In this document: piece by piece, positions 1 through 8,238 of the stretch
How positions within the stretch are numbered: the stretch's first letter is position 1
Layout of the letters: every line of letters starts with the position of its first letter
Position numbers and translations under genes: made by a program
Source: a virus
IMG/VR virus record: IMGVR_UViG_3300025759_000210
Location: 1 to 41,078 of that record
Strand: one strand, 5' to 3'
Length of the DNA: 41,078 bases
Notes under the pieces: model-generated
What the model was told of the DNA's origin: nothing
The model's input: only the letters and a program-made list of their open reading frames with translations
Databases searched by the model: none

Positions 1-164
1 TTAATGGCTCAGTAATAGATAAGGGCTTTGTACAAGTCAGTAAAGTTTATCAAGGTTTTGAGTTAGATAGCTTTGAGTTAGTTTTCTTTGGTAATAATAT
101 TGATTGGGTTAAACAAGCTGCTCAAAAAAAGCTTCAAGATATTAGCTGGCGTAATAATTCACAA
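1..164. repeat. Terminal overlap, left copy (pairs with 40915-41078)
   Basis: Bases 39-164 are identical to 40953-41078. Bases 1-38 differ from 40915-40952 at 7 positions (8, 9, 11, 12, 26, 30, 38). The reading frame is kept across the overlap, so it marks circular closure of the genome rather than two copies of a gene. Confidence 0.9.
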
Positions 165-1997
165 GTTTATAACCAAAGTGGAATAACAACAGCTAATAGT
201 GCTACTGTATCAACTTACGATCATTGTTTTCCTTATATTTCAAGAGGTGGTAATGAAGCTGATTACCAAACACAAGTAAGAGATTTTTACCCTTGTTTTT
301 ATATTAAAGCAATTATAGAAAGGGGTTTAAATGATGAAGGTTGGAATGTTTCTAGTAGTTTTTTAGATGATGCTAATATTAAAACATTAGTTTGTGATTT
401 TGCTAATAATATGCGAATCGCTCAAAGTGTTTTAGATGCTTCTAAGACTAGAGCAGAAACTACTGGAAATGTAGCGATAAGTAAAGGAGTTGATACTATT
501 ATAGCTTACAATGATGACTCAACACCTCCTAATAGCGATGCTAACGGTAATTATAATACGTCTACATACGTTTATACAGTACCTTCTACTGGTAGGTATA
601 TTTTAGAGCTATCAACCTCAGCAGGGGATGCAAATATTACGACAGCTAGTGTAGTAACTAAAGTTTATGTTAATGGTATTGAAACAAATAGTTTTGCTTT
701 CACTACTTCATCAGCTACTCAAACGGGTACTAGAGATGTAACATTAACATTAAATTTTAGTGATGTTGTTTCTGTTTATGCTACTATAGATACTTTATCT
801 CCTTCTACTTCTGCAAATGTAAAAGCAGGTAGTTATTTTAATATTTACAGAGCTACTGAATTAGCGGAGGGCGATAGTTATACTTTAAGTGAAATTATAC
901 CTGATGATTATAAGTTGCTAGATGTAATAAACGACTTTACAAGAATGTTTAATATTTACTATTGGACTGATGTAAGGACTAAAACAATTTATTTAGAGCC
1001 TAGGAATACTTTTTTTGAATCAGAGGCTAATGCTATAGACTGGACTGATAAGATAGATTTATCAAATAAGTATGAATTAGATTATGTAAGTAGTTATAAG
1101 AGAAGTGTTGAGTTTAGTTATAAAGATTTAAGCTCTGATGAATGGCTAAAAGGATGGGAGAGCAACAACAAACGTAAATACGGAGAATATACACACACTT
1201 TACCTAATAGATTCGCTGAGGGTACAACATCTATTAAATTAGATTTATTTAGTGCGCCTTATGCTCATGTAGCTAATGAGGTAACATATTTACAAAGCGG
1301 AACATTTAATAAGAATTTAGCCTTTACTACTTTAAAAGTATGGAATGAGTATATTAATACTAAAGAAGAACTACAGCCAGAAGAAAGGATAACTAATTAC
1401 AATCCTAAAATATTCTTTTTCAAGTTTGGAGGTCAAACGTCTTTAGATGGTACTACTAGACTAATGGACTTCTTCGGTACTTCTTATGCTAGTGCTATTC
1501 CTTATGGGATATTTGAAGCGTATAATAATACCGATACACCTATAAACTTAAATTTTGCAGATTCTTTTAAATCTGATGGAAGTGTAGATAGAGGGTTATT
1601 TTACAATTACTATGCTAGTATGATGAAAAACATTGAAGAAGGAGGTAGGCTTATAGCTTACTTTAACTTAGACAATGTTGATATTGAAAATTTAGACTTT
1701 AGAAAGTTAGTTTATATTGATTACCCTGCACAAGTAAAAGGATATTATTTAATAGAGAGTGTTATTGATTATAACCCTATTAAAAATGGGTTAACTAAGG
1801 TTAGTTTGTTTAAATTTGAAAACTTAGGAAGTGTAAGTATTGATTCATCTCAAGAGGGTAATAATAGTGTTGATATTGATAATGGAAATTTACCTCAACC
1901 ATTAGAGCCTATTTATGTTGAAGATGGAAGCGGTAATTTAATAGAAGTAGTTATAGAAAATCCGTTTAACGGTTGGTTATACCCAGTTTATAAATAA
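1..1997 (+). CDS. Tail/baseplate structural protein, C-terminal 664 residues
   Basis: The frame is open from base 3 to the stop at 1995-1997, so the gene enters from the left edge. It is the continuation of the gene starting at 40650. Joined through the end overlap, the full product is about 753 residues. I recognise no catalytic motif. The sequence is beta-rich with many Thr, Ser, Asn and Asp residues, as in phage tail-tip or baseplate proteins. It lies between a tail protein (39442-40653) and the tape measure, whose ATG is 3 bases downstream, which supports a tail-tip or distal tail role. An ATG at 411 exists but is internal: the frame upstream carries the same protein-like composition. Tail role fairly likely; exact function unknown. 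Confidence 0.7.
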   Translation, partial: NGSVIDKGFVQVSKVYQGFELDSFELVFFGNNIDWVKQAAQKKLQDISWRNNSQVYNQSGITTANSATVSTYDHCFPYISRGGNEADYQTQVRDFYPCFYIKAIIERGLNDEGWNVSSSFLDDANIKTLVCDFANNMRIAQSVLDASKTRAETTGNVAISKGVDTIIAYNDDSTPPNSDANGNYNTSTYVYTVPSTGRYILELSTSAGDANITTASVVTKVYVNGIETNSFAFTTSSATQTGTRDVTLTLNFSDVVSVYATIDTLSPSTSANVKAGSYFNIYRATELAEGDSYTLSEIIPDDYKLLDVINDFTRMFNIYYWTDVRTKTIYLEPRNTFFESEANAIDWTDKIDLSNKYELDYVSSYKRSVEFSYKDLSSDEWLKGWESNNKRKYGEYTHTLPNRFAEGTTSIKLDLFSAPYAHVANEVTYLQSGTFNKNLAFTTLKVWNEYINTKEELQPEERITNYNPKIFFFKFGGQTSLDGTTRLMDFFGTSYASAIPYGIFEAYNNTDTPINLNFADSFKSDGSVDRGLFYNYYASMMKNIEEGGRLIAYFNLDNVDIENLDFRKLVYIDYPAQVKGYYLIESVIDYNPIKNGLTKVSLFKFENLGSVSIDSSQEGNNSVDIDNGNLPQPLEPIYVEDGSGNLIEVVIENPFNGWLYPVYK

Positions 1998-2000
1998 GAT

Positions 2001-4949
2001 ATGGCAAATAAGACAATAGCGATTAAAATAGATGTTCAAGGAACAGCAGAACAGCAAAAGAAACTAGCTCAACTTGAAACAGAAGTTAAGAAATTAACTA
2101 ACAGAAGAACAGAATTAAATAGAGCCGTTAAAGAAGGTACTATATCTCTTGCTAGATATGGTAAAGAGATGGCTGAAATTAACACTAAGCTAAAAGCTAA
2201 CAGACGTGAGATGTTAGTTATGCGTGAAAACATACTAGGCTTAGATTCTTTCACTAAAAAACTAGGTAAAAGTTTTGCTAGGTTAGGTACTTCTATCGGT
2301 GGTGCTTTTGTTGGTTTATTTGCTATTCAAAAAGTAGGGCAGTTATTCTCACAAGCTATAACAACTATAAAAGAATTTGAGCAGCAAATGGCTAACGTAA
2401 AAGCGGTAACAGGTGCTACAGCTCAAGAGTTTGCACAGTTAGAGAAAAACGCAAAAGAATTAGGTGCTAGTACTCAATTTACGGCTACTCAAGTAGGGCA
2501 ACTACAGGAAGAGTTTGCTAAGTTAGGATTTAGTACTAATGAAATATTAGACGCTACTGAAGCCACTTTAGAATTAGCCGTAGCAACTGGATCAGATTTA
2601 GCACAATCCGCTAAAGTTGCAGCTTCTACTATTAACGGTTTTGGGATGGATGCTAAAGATACTCAAAGGGTAGTTGATGTAATGGCTAAATCATTTACTT
2701 CATCAGCTTTAGATATTAATAAGTTTGAGGTTGCAATGAGGCAAGTAGCACCAGTAGCTAAAGATGCTGGATTAAGTATTGAAGAAACTACATCTTTCTT
2801 AGGTGTTTTAGCTGATAACGGCATTAAAGCAGAAACAGCAGGAACAGGGCTTAGAAACATATTTTTAACATTAGCTGAAAAAGGCATGACTCTTAATGAG
2901 GCTATGAATATGGTAGCTAACTCTACTAACAGTTCAGCTACAGCTAGTAAATTATTTGGTAAGGAGAATGCAGTTGTAGCTACAACTTTAGCTAAATCTA
3001 CATCAGAAACATCTAAATTCACTAAAGAGTTAAAAAATGCTCAAGGTGCTGCTAGTGCTATGGCTAAGATAGTAGGAGATACATTAGAGGGTGATGTAAA
3101 AAGGTTTAACTCTGCATGGGAGGGGCTAGTATTAAATCTTGGAGAAAATGGAGAAGATTTATTTAGAGATATTGTTCAAGGTGCTACAGATTTCATTGAT
3201 ACGTTAGGAGATTTAACTAAAAATACTCATGCTGAATCTGACGCTATGAGATTGCAACAAGTGGAAGCAAATTCACTAGCTAATAGAATACTTAGTTTGT
3301 CAGAAAATGATGAGAATAGATTGAAATTACTTAATGAATTAGATGCTATTAACCCTAATATATTAGAGGGGTATGATAAGCAAACCATAAGTAATGAAGA
3401 GTTAGCTGAGGCTATGAAAAAATCTAACTCTGAAATGATTAACAAAATCATACTACAAAAGGAGTTAGAAAAAGTACAAGAACAAGCTCAAGAGGCTGGG
3501 GAAGTAGCCGCTGATATTGAGGATAAAAGACAAGAGTTATCAGATAGGCTTAGTGATAGATTGATAAGAAATTTAGAATTAAGAAATGCAGAGGAAACTA
3601 AATTTAATAAGCTTTCTAAAGCTAGAGCTGAAGAAGAATTAAAGATTCTTGAAGATTCTACTTTAGGTGTTGAGGAAAAAGCTAACGCTTTAACTGTATT
3701 AGCTCATAAACAAAATTCTTATAATGATTTTACTAGAGAGAATGATGCACTTTTAGTTCAAATAAGAAGAAAAACAGCAGATTTAAAAGAAGAAGAAGAT
3801 AAGTTAACAGCAGCTAAAGATAGACGGGCAGCAATAGAAGAAAGATTAGGATTATCTACGGAAGATTTAAACGGAAAGACTGAAGAAAATACTAATGTAG
3901 TAGAAGATAATAATGATGCTACTAAAAAATCTATTGATTTAAAAGTAGAAGAAACTGAGGCTATTGATGCTTGGCTTTTGAAACTAGATGAAGAAGATGA
4001 AGGGTTTGAAGATCTTTACGATAAGAAAAATGCTATTATTGAATCTTACAATAGAAACTTTAAAGAAAATGCTGATGAGTTAGTTAGTATTGAAGAAGAA
4101 ATGTTAGATAAAATGGTAGCGGATAATGCTGCTGCTATCGCTAAAGAGTTAGAGCAGGAAAGAGAAAAAGCCGAAGCTAAAAAAGAATTTCAAAAACAAG
4201 TTAATGCTGAATTATTCGACTTAGGAGAACAAGCAGCAAATGCTTTAGTAGAAGTTTCTAACAGAAAAGTAGAAAGAGAAAAAACTTTAGAGCTAGATGC
4301 TTTAAACGCTAAATTACAAAACGGTTTAATATCACAAGAAGAATTTGAAAAGGAAAGATATGCAATAGAGAAAAAAGCATTTCAAAGACAAAAAAGGTTA
4401 GAATTAGCTCAAGTTGCTATTAGTTTAGCTAGAGAAATAGCAGCTATTAATGCTAGTGCTGCTGCTAACCCTACTAACGCATTTACTTTTGGTGCTGCTG
4501 GTTTAACTCAAGCTCAAGTATTAACTGGTATTGCTGTTGCTAGGTCTGCTGTTCAAGCTGGTATAATTGCTTCTCAATCATTTGCTGAGGGTGGTTTTAC
4601 TGGTGATGGTTTTGGTAGTCCTGATGCTAGTGGATTTAAACAAGCTGGGGTAGTGCATGAAGGCGAGTATGTAGTACCTAAAAACGTATTAGAAACTAAT
4701 AGAGGTGGTGCTTTAGTTGGTGCTTTAGAAAGCATGAGGTTAAATAGACCTCAACCATACATAGGAACAGGTTTTGCTAATGGTGGTTTTACTTCTTCTA
4801 TGTCTGTTGATATGGTTGATATGGAAAATAGAATAGCTAAAGCTGTAACTCAGTCAATAGGTGCTATTCAAGTTATAAACAATGCTACTGATACATTTAC
4901 TGAAGCTGCTAAGGTTAGTAATATCGTTAGTGACGCAACCTTCGGTTGA
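2001..4949 (+). CDS. Tape measure protein
   Basis: A 982-residue, largely helical protein, typical of the tape measure that sets tail length and helps DNA ejection. Residues about 1-80 and 490-640 are Lys/Glu/Arg-rich coiled coil. There is a hydrophobic Gly/Ala stretch near residues 95-115 and another Ala/Gly-rich hydrophobic segment near 810-865, as in tape measures that cross the inner membrane. The segment around residues 120-330 (conserved-looking pattern with AKELGASTQF and DVMAKSFTSSALD) resembles the TP901-type tape measure core domain. It follows the tail protein by 3 bases and ends just before a small hairpin. The length would suit a medium-long siphovirus tail. Confidence 0.92.
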   Translation: MANKTIAIKIDVQGTAEQQKKLAQLETEVKKLTNRRTELNRAVKEGTISLARYGKEMAEINTKLKANRREMLVMRENILGLDSFTKKLGKSFARLGTSIGGAFVGLFAIQKVGQLFSQAITTIKEFEQQMANVKAVTGATAQEFAQLEKNAKELGASTQFTATQVGQLQEEFAKLGFSTNEILDATEATLELAVATGSDLAQSAKVAASTINGFGMDAKDTQRVVDVMAKSFTSSALDINKFEVAMRQVAPVAKDAGLSIEETTSFLGVLADNGIKAETAGTGLRNIFLTLAEKGMTLNEAMNMVANSTNSSATASKLFGKENAVVATTLAKSTSETSKFTKELKNAQGAASAMAKIVGDTLEGDVKRFNSAWEGLVLNLGENGEDLFRDIVQGATDFIDTLGDLTKNTHAESDAMRLQQVEANSLANRILSLSENDENRLKLLNELDAINPNILEGYDKQTISNEELAEAMKKSNSEMINKIILQKELEKVQEQAQEAGEVAADIEDKRQELSDRLSDRLIRNLELRNAEETKFNKLSKARAEEELKILEDSTLGVEEKANALTVLAHKQNSYNDFTRENDALLVQIRRKTADLKEEEDKLTAAKDRRAAIEERLGLSTEDLNGKTEENTNVVEDNNDATKKSIDLKVEETEAIDAWLLKLDEEDEGFEDLYDKKNAIIESYNRNFKENADELVSIEEEMLDKMVADNAAAIAKELEQEREKAEAKKEFQKQVNAELFDLGEQAANALVEVSNRKVEREKTLELDALNAKLQNGLISQEEFEKERYAIEKKAFQRQKRLELAQVAISLAREIAAINASAAANPTNAFTFGAAGLTQAQVLTGIAVARSAVQAGIIASQSFAEGGFTGDGFGSPDASGFKQAGVVHEGEYVVPKNVLETNRGGALVGALESMRLNRPQPYIGTGFANGGFTSSMSVDMVDMENRIAKAVTQSIGAIQVINNATDTFTEAAKVSNIVSDATFG

Positions 4950-4956
4950 TTTTATT
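4936..4956 (+). terminator. Weak hairpin at tape measure stop
   Basis: CAACC-TTC-GGTTG (4936-4948) forms a 5-bp stem overlapping the stop codon, followed by ATTTTATT. The stem is short, so it may only attenuate transcription. Confidence 0.35.
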
Positions 4957-4963
4957 ATATTTA
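4956..4963 (+). promoter_or_regulatory. Putative -7 box (TATATTTA)
   Basis: TATATTTA is one base from the Bacteroidetes -7 consensus TAnnTTTG and lies 4 bases before the ATG at 4968. If used, the transcript would be nearly leaderless. No clear -33 TTG is visible. Confidence 0.35.
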
Positions 4964-4967
4964 CTTT

Positions 4968-5198
4968 ATGTGGTTAGCTAGAATATTTGGTAGGGTTAAA
5001 AACTATGACAGTAACATAGTAAGCCGTTTAAAACAAGATAAGCGTAAAAAGATATGTCAGGGCTGTAGTTATTATAGCCCTCATTTCAAAGCTCTGTTTA
5101 AAACTATTAGTAACGTTCCGCAATGTAAGAAATGTAATTGTGCTATCTTAGAGAAGGTTATTTGGGAGAATGAAAAATGTCCTAAGAATAAGTGGTAA
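4968..5198 (+). CDS. Small putative zinc-ribbon protein
   Basis: A 76-residue basic protein. Cysteines are arranged as CQGC (about residues 32-35) and CKKCNC (about 54-59) with another Cys near residue 72, which suggests one bound zinc. The N-terminus (MWLARIFGRV) could be amphipathic. It follows the tape measure and its stop overlaps the next start (TAATG at 5196-5200), so translation is likely coupled. I do not recognise a named family. It may be a small virion or DNA/RNA-binding protein. Confidence 0.6.
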   Translation: MWLARIFGRVKNYDSNIVSRLKQDKRKKICQGCSYYSPHFKALFKTISNVPQCKKCNCAILEKVIWENEKCPKNKW

Positions 5199-5428
5199 TG
5201 AGCATAGACGAAAAACTAGAATTATTAACAATAGATGAACGTGAATTAATCTATGATGCTGTAATGAAAACTTACGGTAAAATGTTACCAGACGGCACAA
5301 GCTTAGAAATACTATACAGCTATTTTAAGACGATTGTAGAACCAAACTTTAACGCTAGATGTGGAAAATGCAGAAAGAGAGTAACAGCCTATTGGTATCA
5401 GAGGCTGAAGAGCTGGAAGATGCTTTAA
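5198..5428 (+). CDS. Hypothetical protein with C-terminal CxxC
   Basis: I chose the ATG at 5198, which overlaps the previous stop as TAATG, over the in-frame GTG at 5192. The product is about 76 residues, helical in the N-terminal half, with a CGKC motif followed by a basic, aromatic tail (TAYWYQRLKSW). This Cys-x-x-Cys then Tyr-Trp pattern resembles small proteins near tail genes in other Bacteroidetes phages, from memory. Its 3' end overlaps the next gene by 70 bases in another frame, which is long for this genome. Confidence 0.6.
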   Translation: MSIDEKLELLTIDERELIYDAVMKTYGKMLPDGTSLEILYSYFKTIVEPNFNARCGKCRKRVTAYWYQRLKSWKML

Positions 5429-5658
5429 CCAAAACTTTATACTCTTATGTTGATAAAGCTATTGATGTGCCTCATGCTATCAATATTCTAATAGAAAACG
5501 GGTTAATTAATCAAGATTTAATCAGAAACATATCAATATGTAATGATTTTGATATTATGTATAAAACACCTATTAAAACGATGGATATTTACTATAATCT
5601 ATCAGTAAAGTACGATTTAGGTGTTGATTCAATAAGAAAGATAATAAGAGAAAGATGA
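5359..5658 (+). CDS. Hypothetical helical protein
   Basis: A 99-residue protein. The ATG at 5359 follows an in-frame TAG directly, so the frame cannot start further upstream; the ATG at 5368 is an alternative that shortens the overlap. The product is mostly helical (LVSEAEELEDALTKTLYSYV) with no recognised motif. Its stop overlaps the next start as ATGA (5655-5658), consistent with an operon running from 4968 to 5963. Confidence 0.6.
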   Translation: MWKMQKESNSLLVSEAEELEDALTKTLYSYVDKAIDVPHAINILIENGLINQDLIRNISICNDFDIMYKTPIKTMDIYYNLSVKYDLGVDSIRKIIRER

Positions 5659-5963
5659 GTGTTGATGAGGCTATAGAATTAAGAAAGGAAGCAAGGGCTA
5701 ATAAAGATTATGATTTATCTGATAAGCTTAGATTGTTTTTAGATTCTAAAAGAGTTTATTGTTTAGATACTAAAGATGATATGTTAGTTATTCATGATAA
5801 TTCAATAAAGGATAGAGAAGCTTTTAACGAGTATATTAAAGAGCAAAAGAGATTACATAGCTTAGTAGATTCTTTTACTTATTCAAACTTAGATAAAGAA
5901 GATAGAGATAGTTTTAAACAACTTTGTAAAGAAGAGCAAAAAAATAACTTCTATTACCTATAG
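5655..5963 (+). CDS. Small protein resembling the C-terminal region of cysteinyl-tRNA synthetase
   Basis: A 102-residue protein. Residues about 5-45 (EAIELRKEARANKDYDLSDK, then LRLFLDSKRV and LDT) match the pattern R-x-x-A-R-x-x-K-D-x-x-x-(S/A)-D-x-x-R-x-x-L followed by D-T that I know from the C-terminal helices of CysS. No catalytic HIGH or KMSKS motif is present, so it cannot be an active synthetase. It starts inside the previous stop (ATGA) and is followed by a promoter-like box. Role unknown: an RNA-binding remnant and a coincidental helical hairpin are both possible. Confidence 0.55.
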   Translation: MSVDEAIELRKEARANKDYDLSDKLRLFLDSKRVYCLDTKDDMLVIHDNSIKDREAFNEYIKEQKRLHSLVDSFTYSNLDKEDRDSFKQLCKEEQKNNFYYL

Positions 5964-5968
5964 TTTAT

Positions 5969-5976
5969 TATATTTG
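5969..5976 (+). promoter_or_regulatory. Putative -7 box (TATATTTG)
   Basis: TATATTTG matches TAnnTTTG exactly, 6 bases after the preceding stop. A start near 5983 would reach the strong terminator at 6025-6048 after about 65 bases, so it may drive a very short RNA or read through into the head operon. No obvious -33 TTG. Confidence 0.45.
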
Positions 5977-6024
5977 TAATCTCTTGTTAGTTTTCAAGGT
6001 GTTTTTGTGAGAGTGTTACATTTT

Positions 6025-6048
6025 AGAGGGTTTGCGCCCTCTTTTTTT
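6025..6048 (+). terminator. Rho-independent terminator
   Basis: AGAGGG-TTTGCG-CCCTCT stem-loop followed by seven Ts. It ends the tape-measure-side operon before the head genes. Confidence 0.85.
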
Positions 6049-6064
6049 GTTAATGCCATTAACA
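6048..6064. promoter_or_regulatory. Perfect palindrome TGTTAATGCCATTAACA, operator candidate
   Basis: Eight-base arms TGTTAATG and CATTAACA are perfectly inverted around one C. The site directly follows the terminator and lies 34 bases before the prohead protease ATG, a position suited to a regulator of the head operon. A further TGTTAA follows at about 6068. Function is inferred from position only. Confidence 0.45.
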
Positions 6065-6097
6065 TTATGTTAAATAGAAATTATTTAATGTTGTACC

Positions 6098-7144
6098 ATG
6101 AATTGGTACACAATAGAAAATAGTATTGAGAACAAGCTACAAATTTCCATTGATGAGGAGATTGGTAGTTATGGTATTTCTGCTAAGTCTTTTATTGAAG
6201 AGGTACAAAGTTCTAACTCAAGAAAGGTAGAGTTATCTATTAATAGTTACGGAGGATCAGTATTTGATGCTTTAGCTATTTACGACTTTCTAAAAAACTC
6301 AAAGTATGATGTTTCAGTTAAAATTGAGGGCGTTGCTGCTTCTGCTGCTACTATTATCGCTTTAGCTGGAAAAGAAAAGCCTAAAATGACGGCTAACAGT
6401 TTCTTTATGATTCATAACGCATGGATGCCAGTAGTATCAATGGAGGGTATGGATTCTAATGATATTAGAGAATATACTAAGGAGTTAGAAAGTCAAGCGG
6501 ATTTAATGGATAAGATTAATGATAAACTAGCTAAGATTTATTCTAGTGTTACTGGTTTAAAAGTTGATTCTATTAAATCTATGATGGATAAAGATACTTG
6601 GATGGATGCTGATGAGGCTTTTGAGTTAGGTTTTGTTGCTGAGGTGTTAGGTGCTGTTAAAGTTGCTGCTTACGCTCAACCTAAAGACTTAGAGAAAAAG
6701 GGATATAAAAATATTCCATCTAATTACGTAAATCAATTAAATAGTTTAGATATGTCTGAAACAAAAAAGGAAACTCTTTTAGAAGAGTTAAAAGCTTGGG
6801 TTTCTGAAACTTTCTCAAATAAAAAAGAAGAAGTGAAAGAAGAGCCTAAGGCTGAAATCAATGCTGAGGAATTAAAAGCTGAATTAATGGCTGAAATTTC
6901 TGCAAGTGTTGAAGCGGATAAAGAAGCTTTAAAAGCTGAATTAGCTGCTAAAGAGGCAGAGTTACAAGCTAAGGCTGAAGAATTTGAAGCTAAAGCTAAA
7001 GAGCTTGAAAAAGCTAACGCAAAAAGAGAAGAAGCTCCTGCTAGAGAAGATGAAGAAGGTGTTAAATCAACTCCTGAAATCAAAGACGAGTTAGGTGCTA
7101 TGATTAAGAATGTTTGGAAAAAATCAGGATTTAAAATTAACTAA
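6098..7144 (+). CDS. ClpP-type prohead protease with C-terminal scaffold-like region
   Basis: A 348-residue protein. The N-terminal 190 residues are an S14/ClpP-like protease: oxyanion region INSYGGSVFDALAIY, catalytic Ser82 in GVAASAAT, His106 in FMIHNAW, and a likely Asp166 just before TWMDADEAFELGF. Residues about 220-330 are Ala/Glu/Lys-rich coiled coil, resembling a scaffolding domain. Such fusions process the head shell and guide its assembly. The major capsid gene follows after 12 bases. A shortened scaffold could also be made from an internal start such as the Met at about residue 218, which I cannot confirm. Confidence 0.9.
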   Translation: MNWYTIENSIENKLQISIDEEIGSYGISAKSFIEEVQSSNSRKVELSINSYGGSVFDALAIYDFLKNSKYDVSVKIEGVAASAATIIALAGKEKPKMTANSFFMIHNAWMPVVSMEGMDSNDIREYTKELESQADLMDKINDKLAKIYSSVTGLKVDSIKSMMDKDTWMDADEAFELGFVAEVLGAVKVAAYAQPKDLEKKGYKNIPSNYVNQLNSLDMSETKKETLLEELKAWVSETFSNKKEEVKEEPKAEINAEELKAELMAEISASVEADKEALKAELAAKEAELQAKAEEFEAKAKELEKANAKREEAPAREDEEGVKSTPEIKDELGAMIKNVWKKSGFKIN

Positions 7145-7156
7145 TAATTAAAAAAG

Positions 7157-8194
7157 ATGGCAAATTTTATTACACAATCGTTTAACATAACTTACTCTGG
7201 TACTCATGTTACTAACGAGTTATTTTATGCACCTCAAGAAGGGTCTGATGACTTAATGGGGATTAGAAAATTACCTAATGTAAAGGTAAAAACTACTTTA
7301 TACTTACCTGCGACTTTAACAAAAATCGTAAGAGCTTATTCTACTTGTGGTTTCACTGCAACTGGTGGAGCTATTGACGTATCAGATAAGACGTTAGAAG
7401 TTAAGAAAATGAAAGTAAACCTTGAGCAATGTGGAGATACTTTCTATGGTACTGTTATGGAAGAGTTCTACGGTGCTGGTACTGATATTGATAACTTAGA
7501 AGATACTATCGTAGGAGATATTGCAAGAAGAAAAGTTTTAGAAGGTATTGCAGATGATAACGGGCGTATCGCTTGGTTTGGTGCTACTTCTGGTGCTTCT
7601 GCTGATTACTCTCAAATGGATGGTTTCATTCAGTTGTTTATTGACGGTTCTGCTTCATTAGATAAGTATGTTGCAATGACTGCTATCGCTAATGTTGAAG
7701 ATACTGCTGGTGTTTTAGTTGCTGATGGTGCTTATGAGCTTTTAAAATATGCTTACGAAAACCAATCACAAGTATTAAGAAAAATGCCTAACTCTTCTAA
7801 GTCGTTTAGAGTTACTTCTACAATCGTAGATAACTTAATTACTACTTATGAGCAATTAGGTACTGGAAACGAGTTAGGACTTTCTATGTTAATTAACGGT
7901 GCAGGAGAGCCTCAATTGAAGTTTAGAGGTATTCCAGTTGTTGAAGTTAGAGGATGGGATACAGCTTTAGCTGATAGCGACAACCCTAATACTACTACTG
8001 GTATTAACATTGGTGCTAACTTAATGGTTTATACTGTAAATGATAACTTAGTAATCGGTACTGATGTATCTGATCCACAAGCTGAGTTAAAGTTTAGAAG
8101 TAACGATGATGATTCTGAATTACTTAAAATCATTGCTAAGTACAAAATGGGTGCTCAGTTCATTCATGGAGAATTAGTAGGAATGTATTATTAA
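7157..8194 (+). CDS. Major capsid protein
   Basis: A 345-residue protein directly downstream of the protease-scaffold gene. It has the mixed alpha/beta pattern of HK97-fold capsid proteins, including a long acidic helix region (VMEEFYGAGTDIDNLEDTIV) and a C-terminal beta-rich segment with an IGTDVSD stretch. No closely named family comes to mind. The call rests on size, position and the terminator just after the gene, as expected for an abundantly expressed product. Confidence 0.85.
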   Translation: MANFITQSFNITYSGTHVTNELFYAPQEGSDDLMGIRKLPNVKVKTTLYLPATLTKIVRAYSTCGFTATGGAIDVSDKTLEVKKMKVNLEQCGDTFYGTVMEEFYGAGTDIDNLEDTIVGDIARRKVLEGIADDNGRIAWFGATSGASADYSQMDGFIQLFIDGSASLDKYVAMTAIANVEDTAGVLVADGAYELLKYAYENQSQVLRKMPNSSKSFRVTSTIVDNLITTYEQLGTGNELGLSMLINGAGEPQLKFRGIPVVEVRGWDTALADSDNPNTTTGINIGANLMVYTVNDNLVIGTDVSDPQAELKFRSNDDDSELLKIIAKYKMGAQFIHGELVGMYY

Positions 8195-8200
8195 TATGAT

Positions 8201-8226
8201 AGCCCCTTAATTGGGGCTTTCTTTAA
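8201..8226 (+). terminator. Terminator after major capsid gene
   Basis: AGCCCC-TTAATT-GGGGCT, a 6-bp stem followed by TTCTTT. The imperfect T tract suggests partial read-through into the next gene, which starts 13 bases later. Confidence 0.7.
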
Positions 8227-8238
8227 AACTTTTTAAAA

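Noticed and set aside
1-164. Physical direct terminal repeat of the virion DNA
   Set aside because: The two copies differ at 7 bases and lie in the middle of a gene. An assembly overlap of a circular or permuted genome explains it better.
2663-3022. 119-codon minus-strand frame inside the tape measure gene
   Set aside because: Antisense shadow of the tape measure; composition follows the + frame and there is no promoter or spacing to support it.
6733-7083. 116-codon minus-strand frame, Ser/Ala-rich, under the protease gene
   Set aside because: Mirror of the Ala/Glu/Lys coiled coil of the protease gene; not a real protein pattern.
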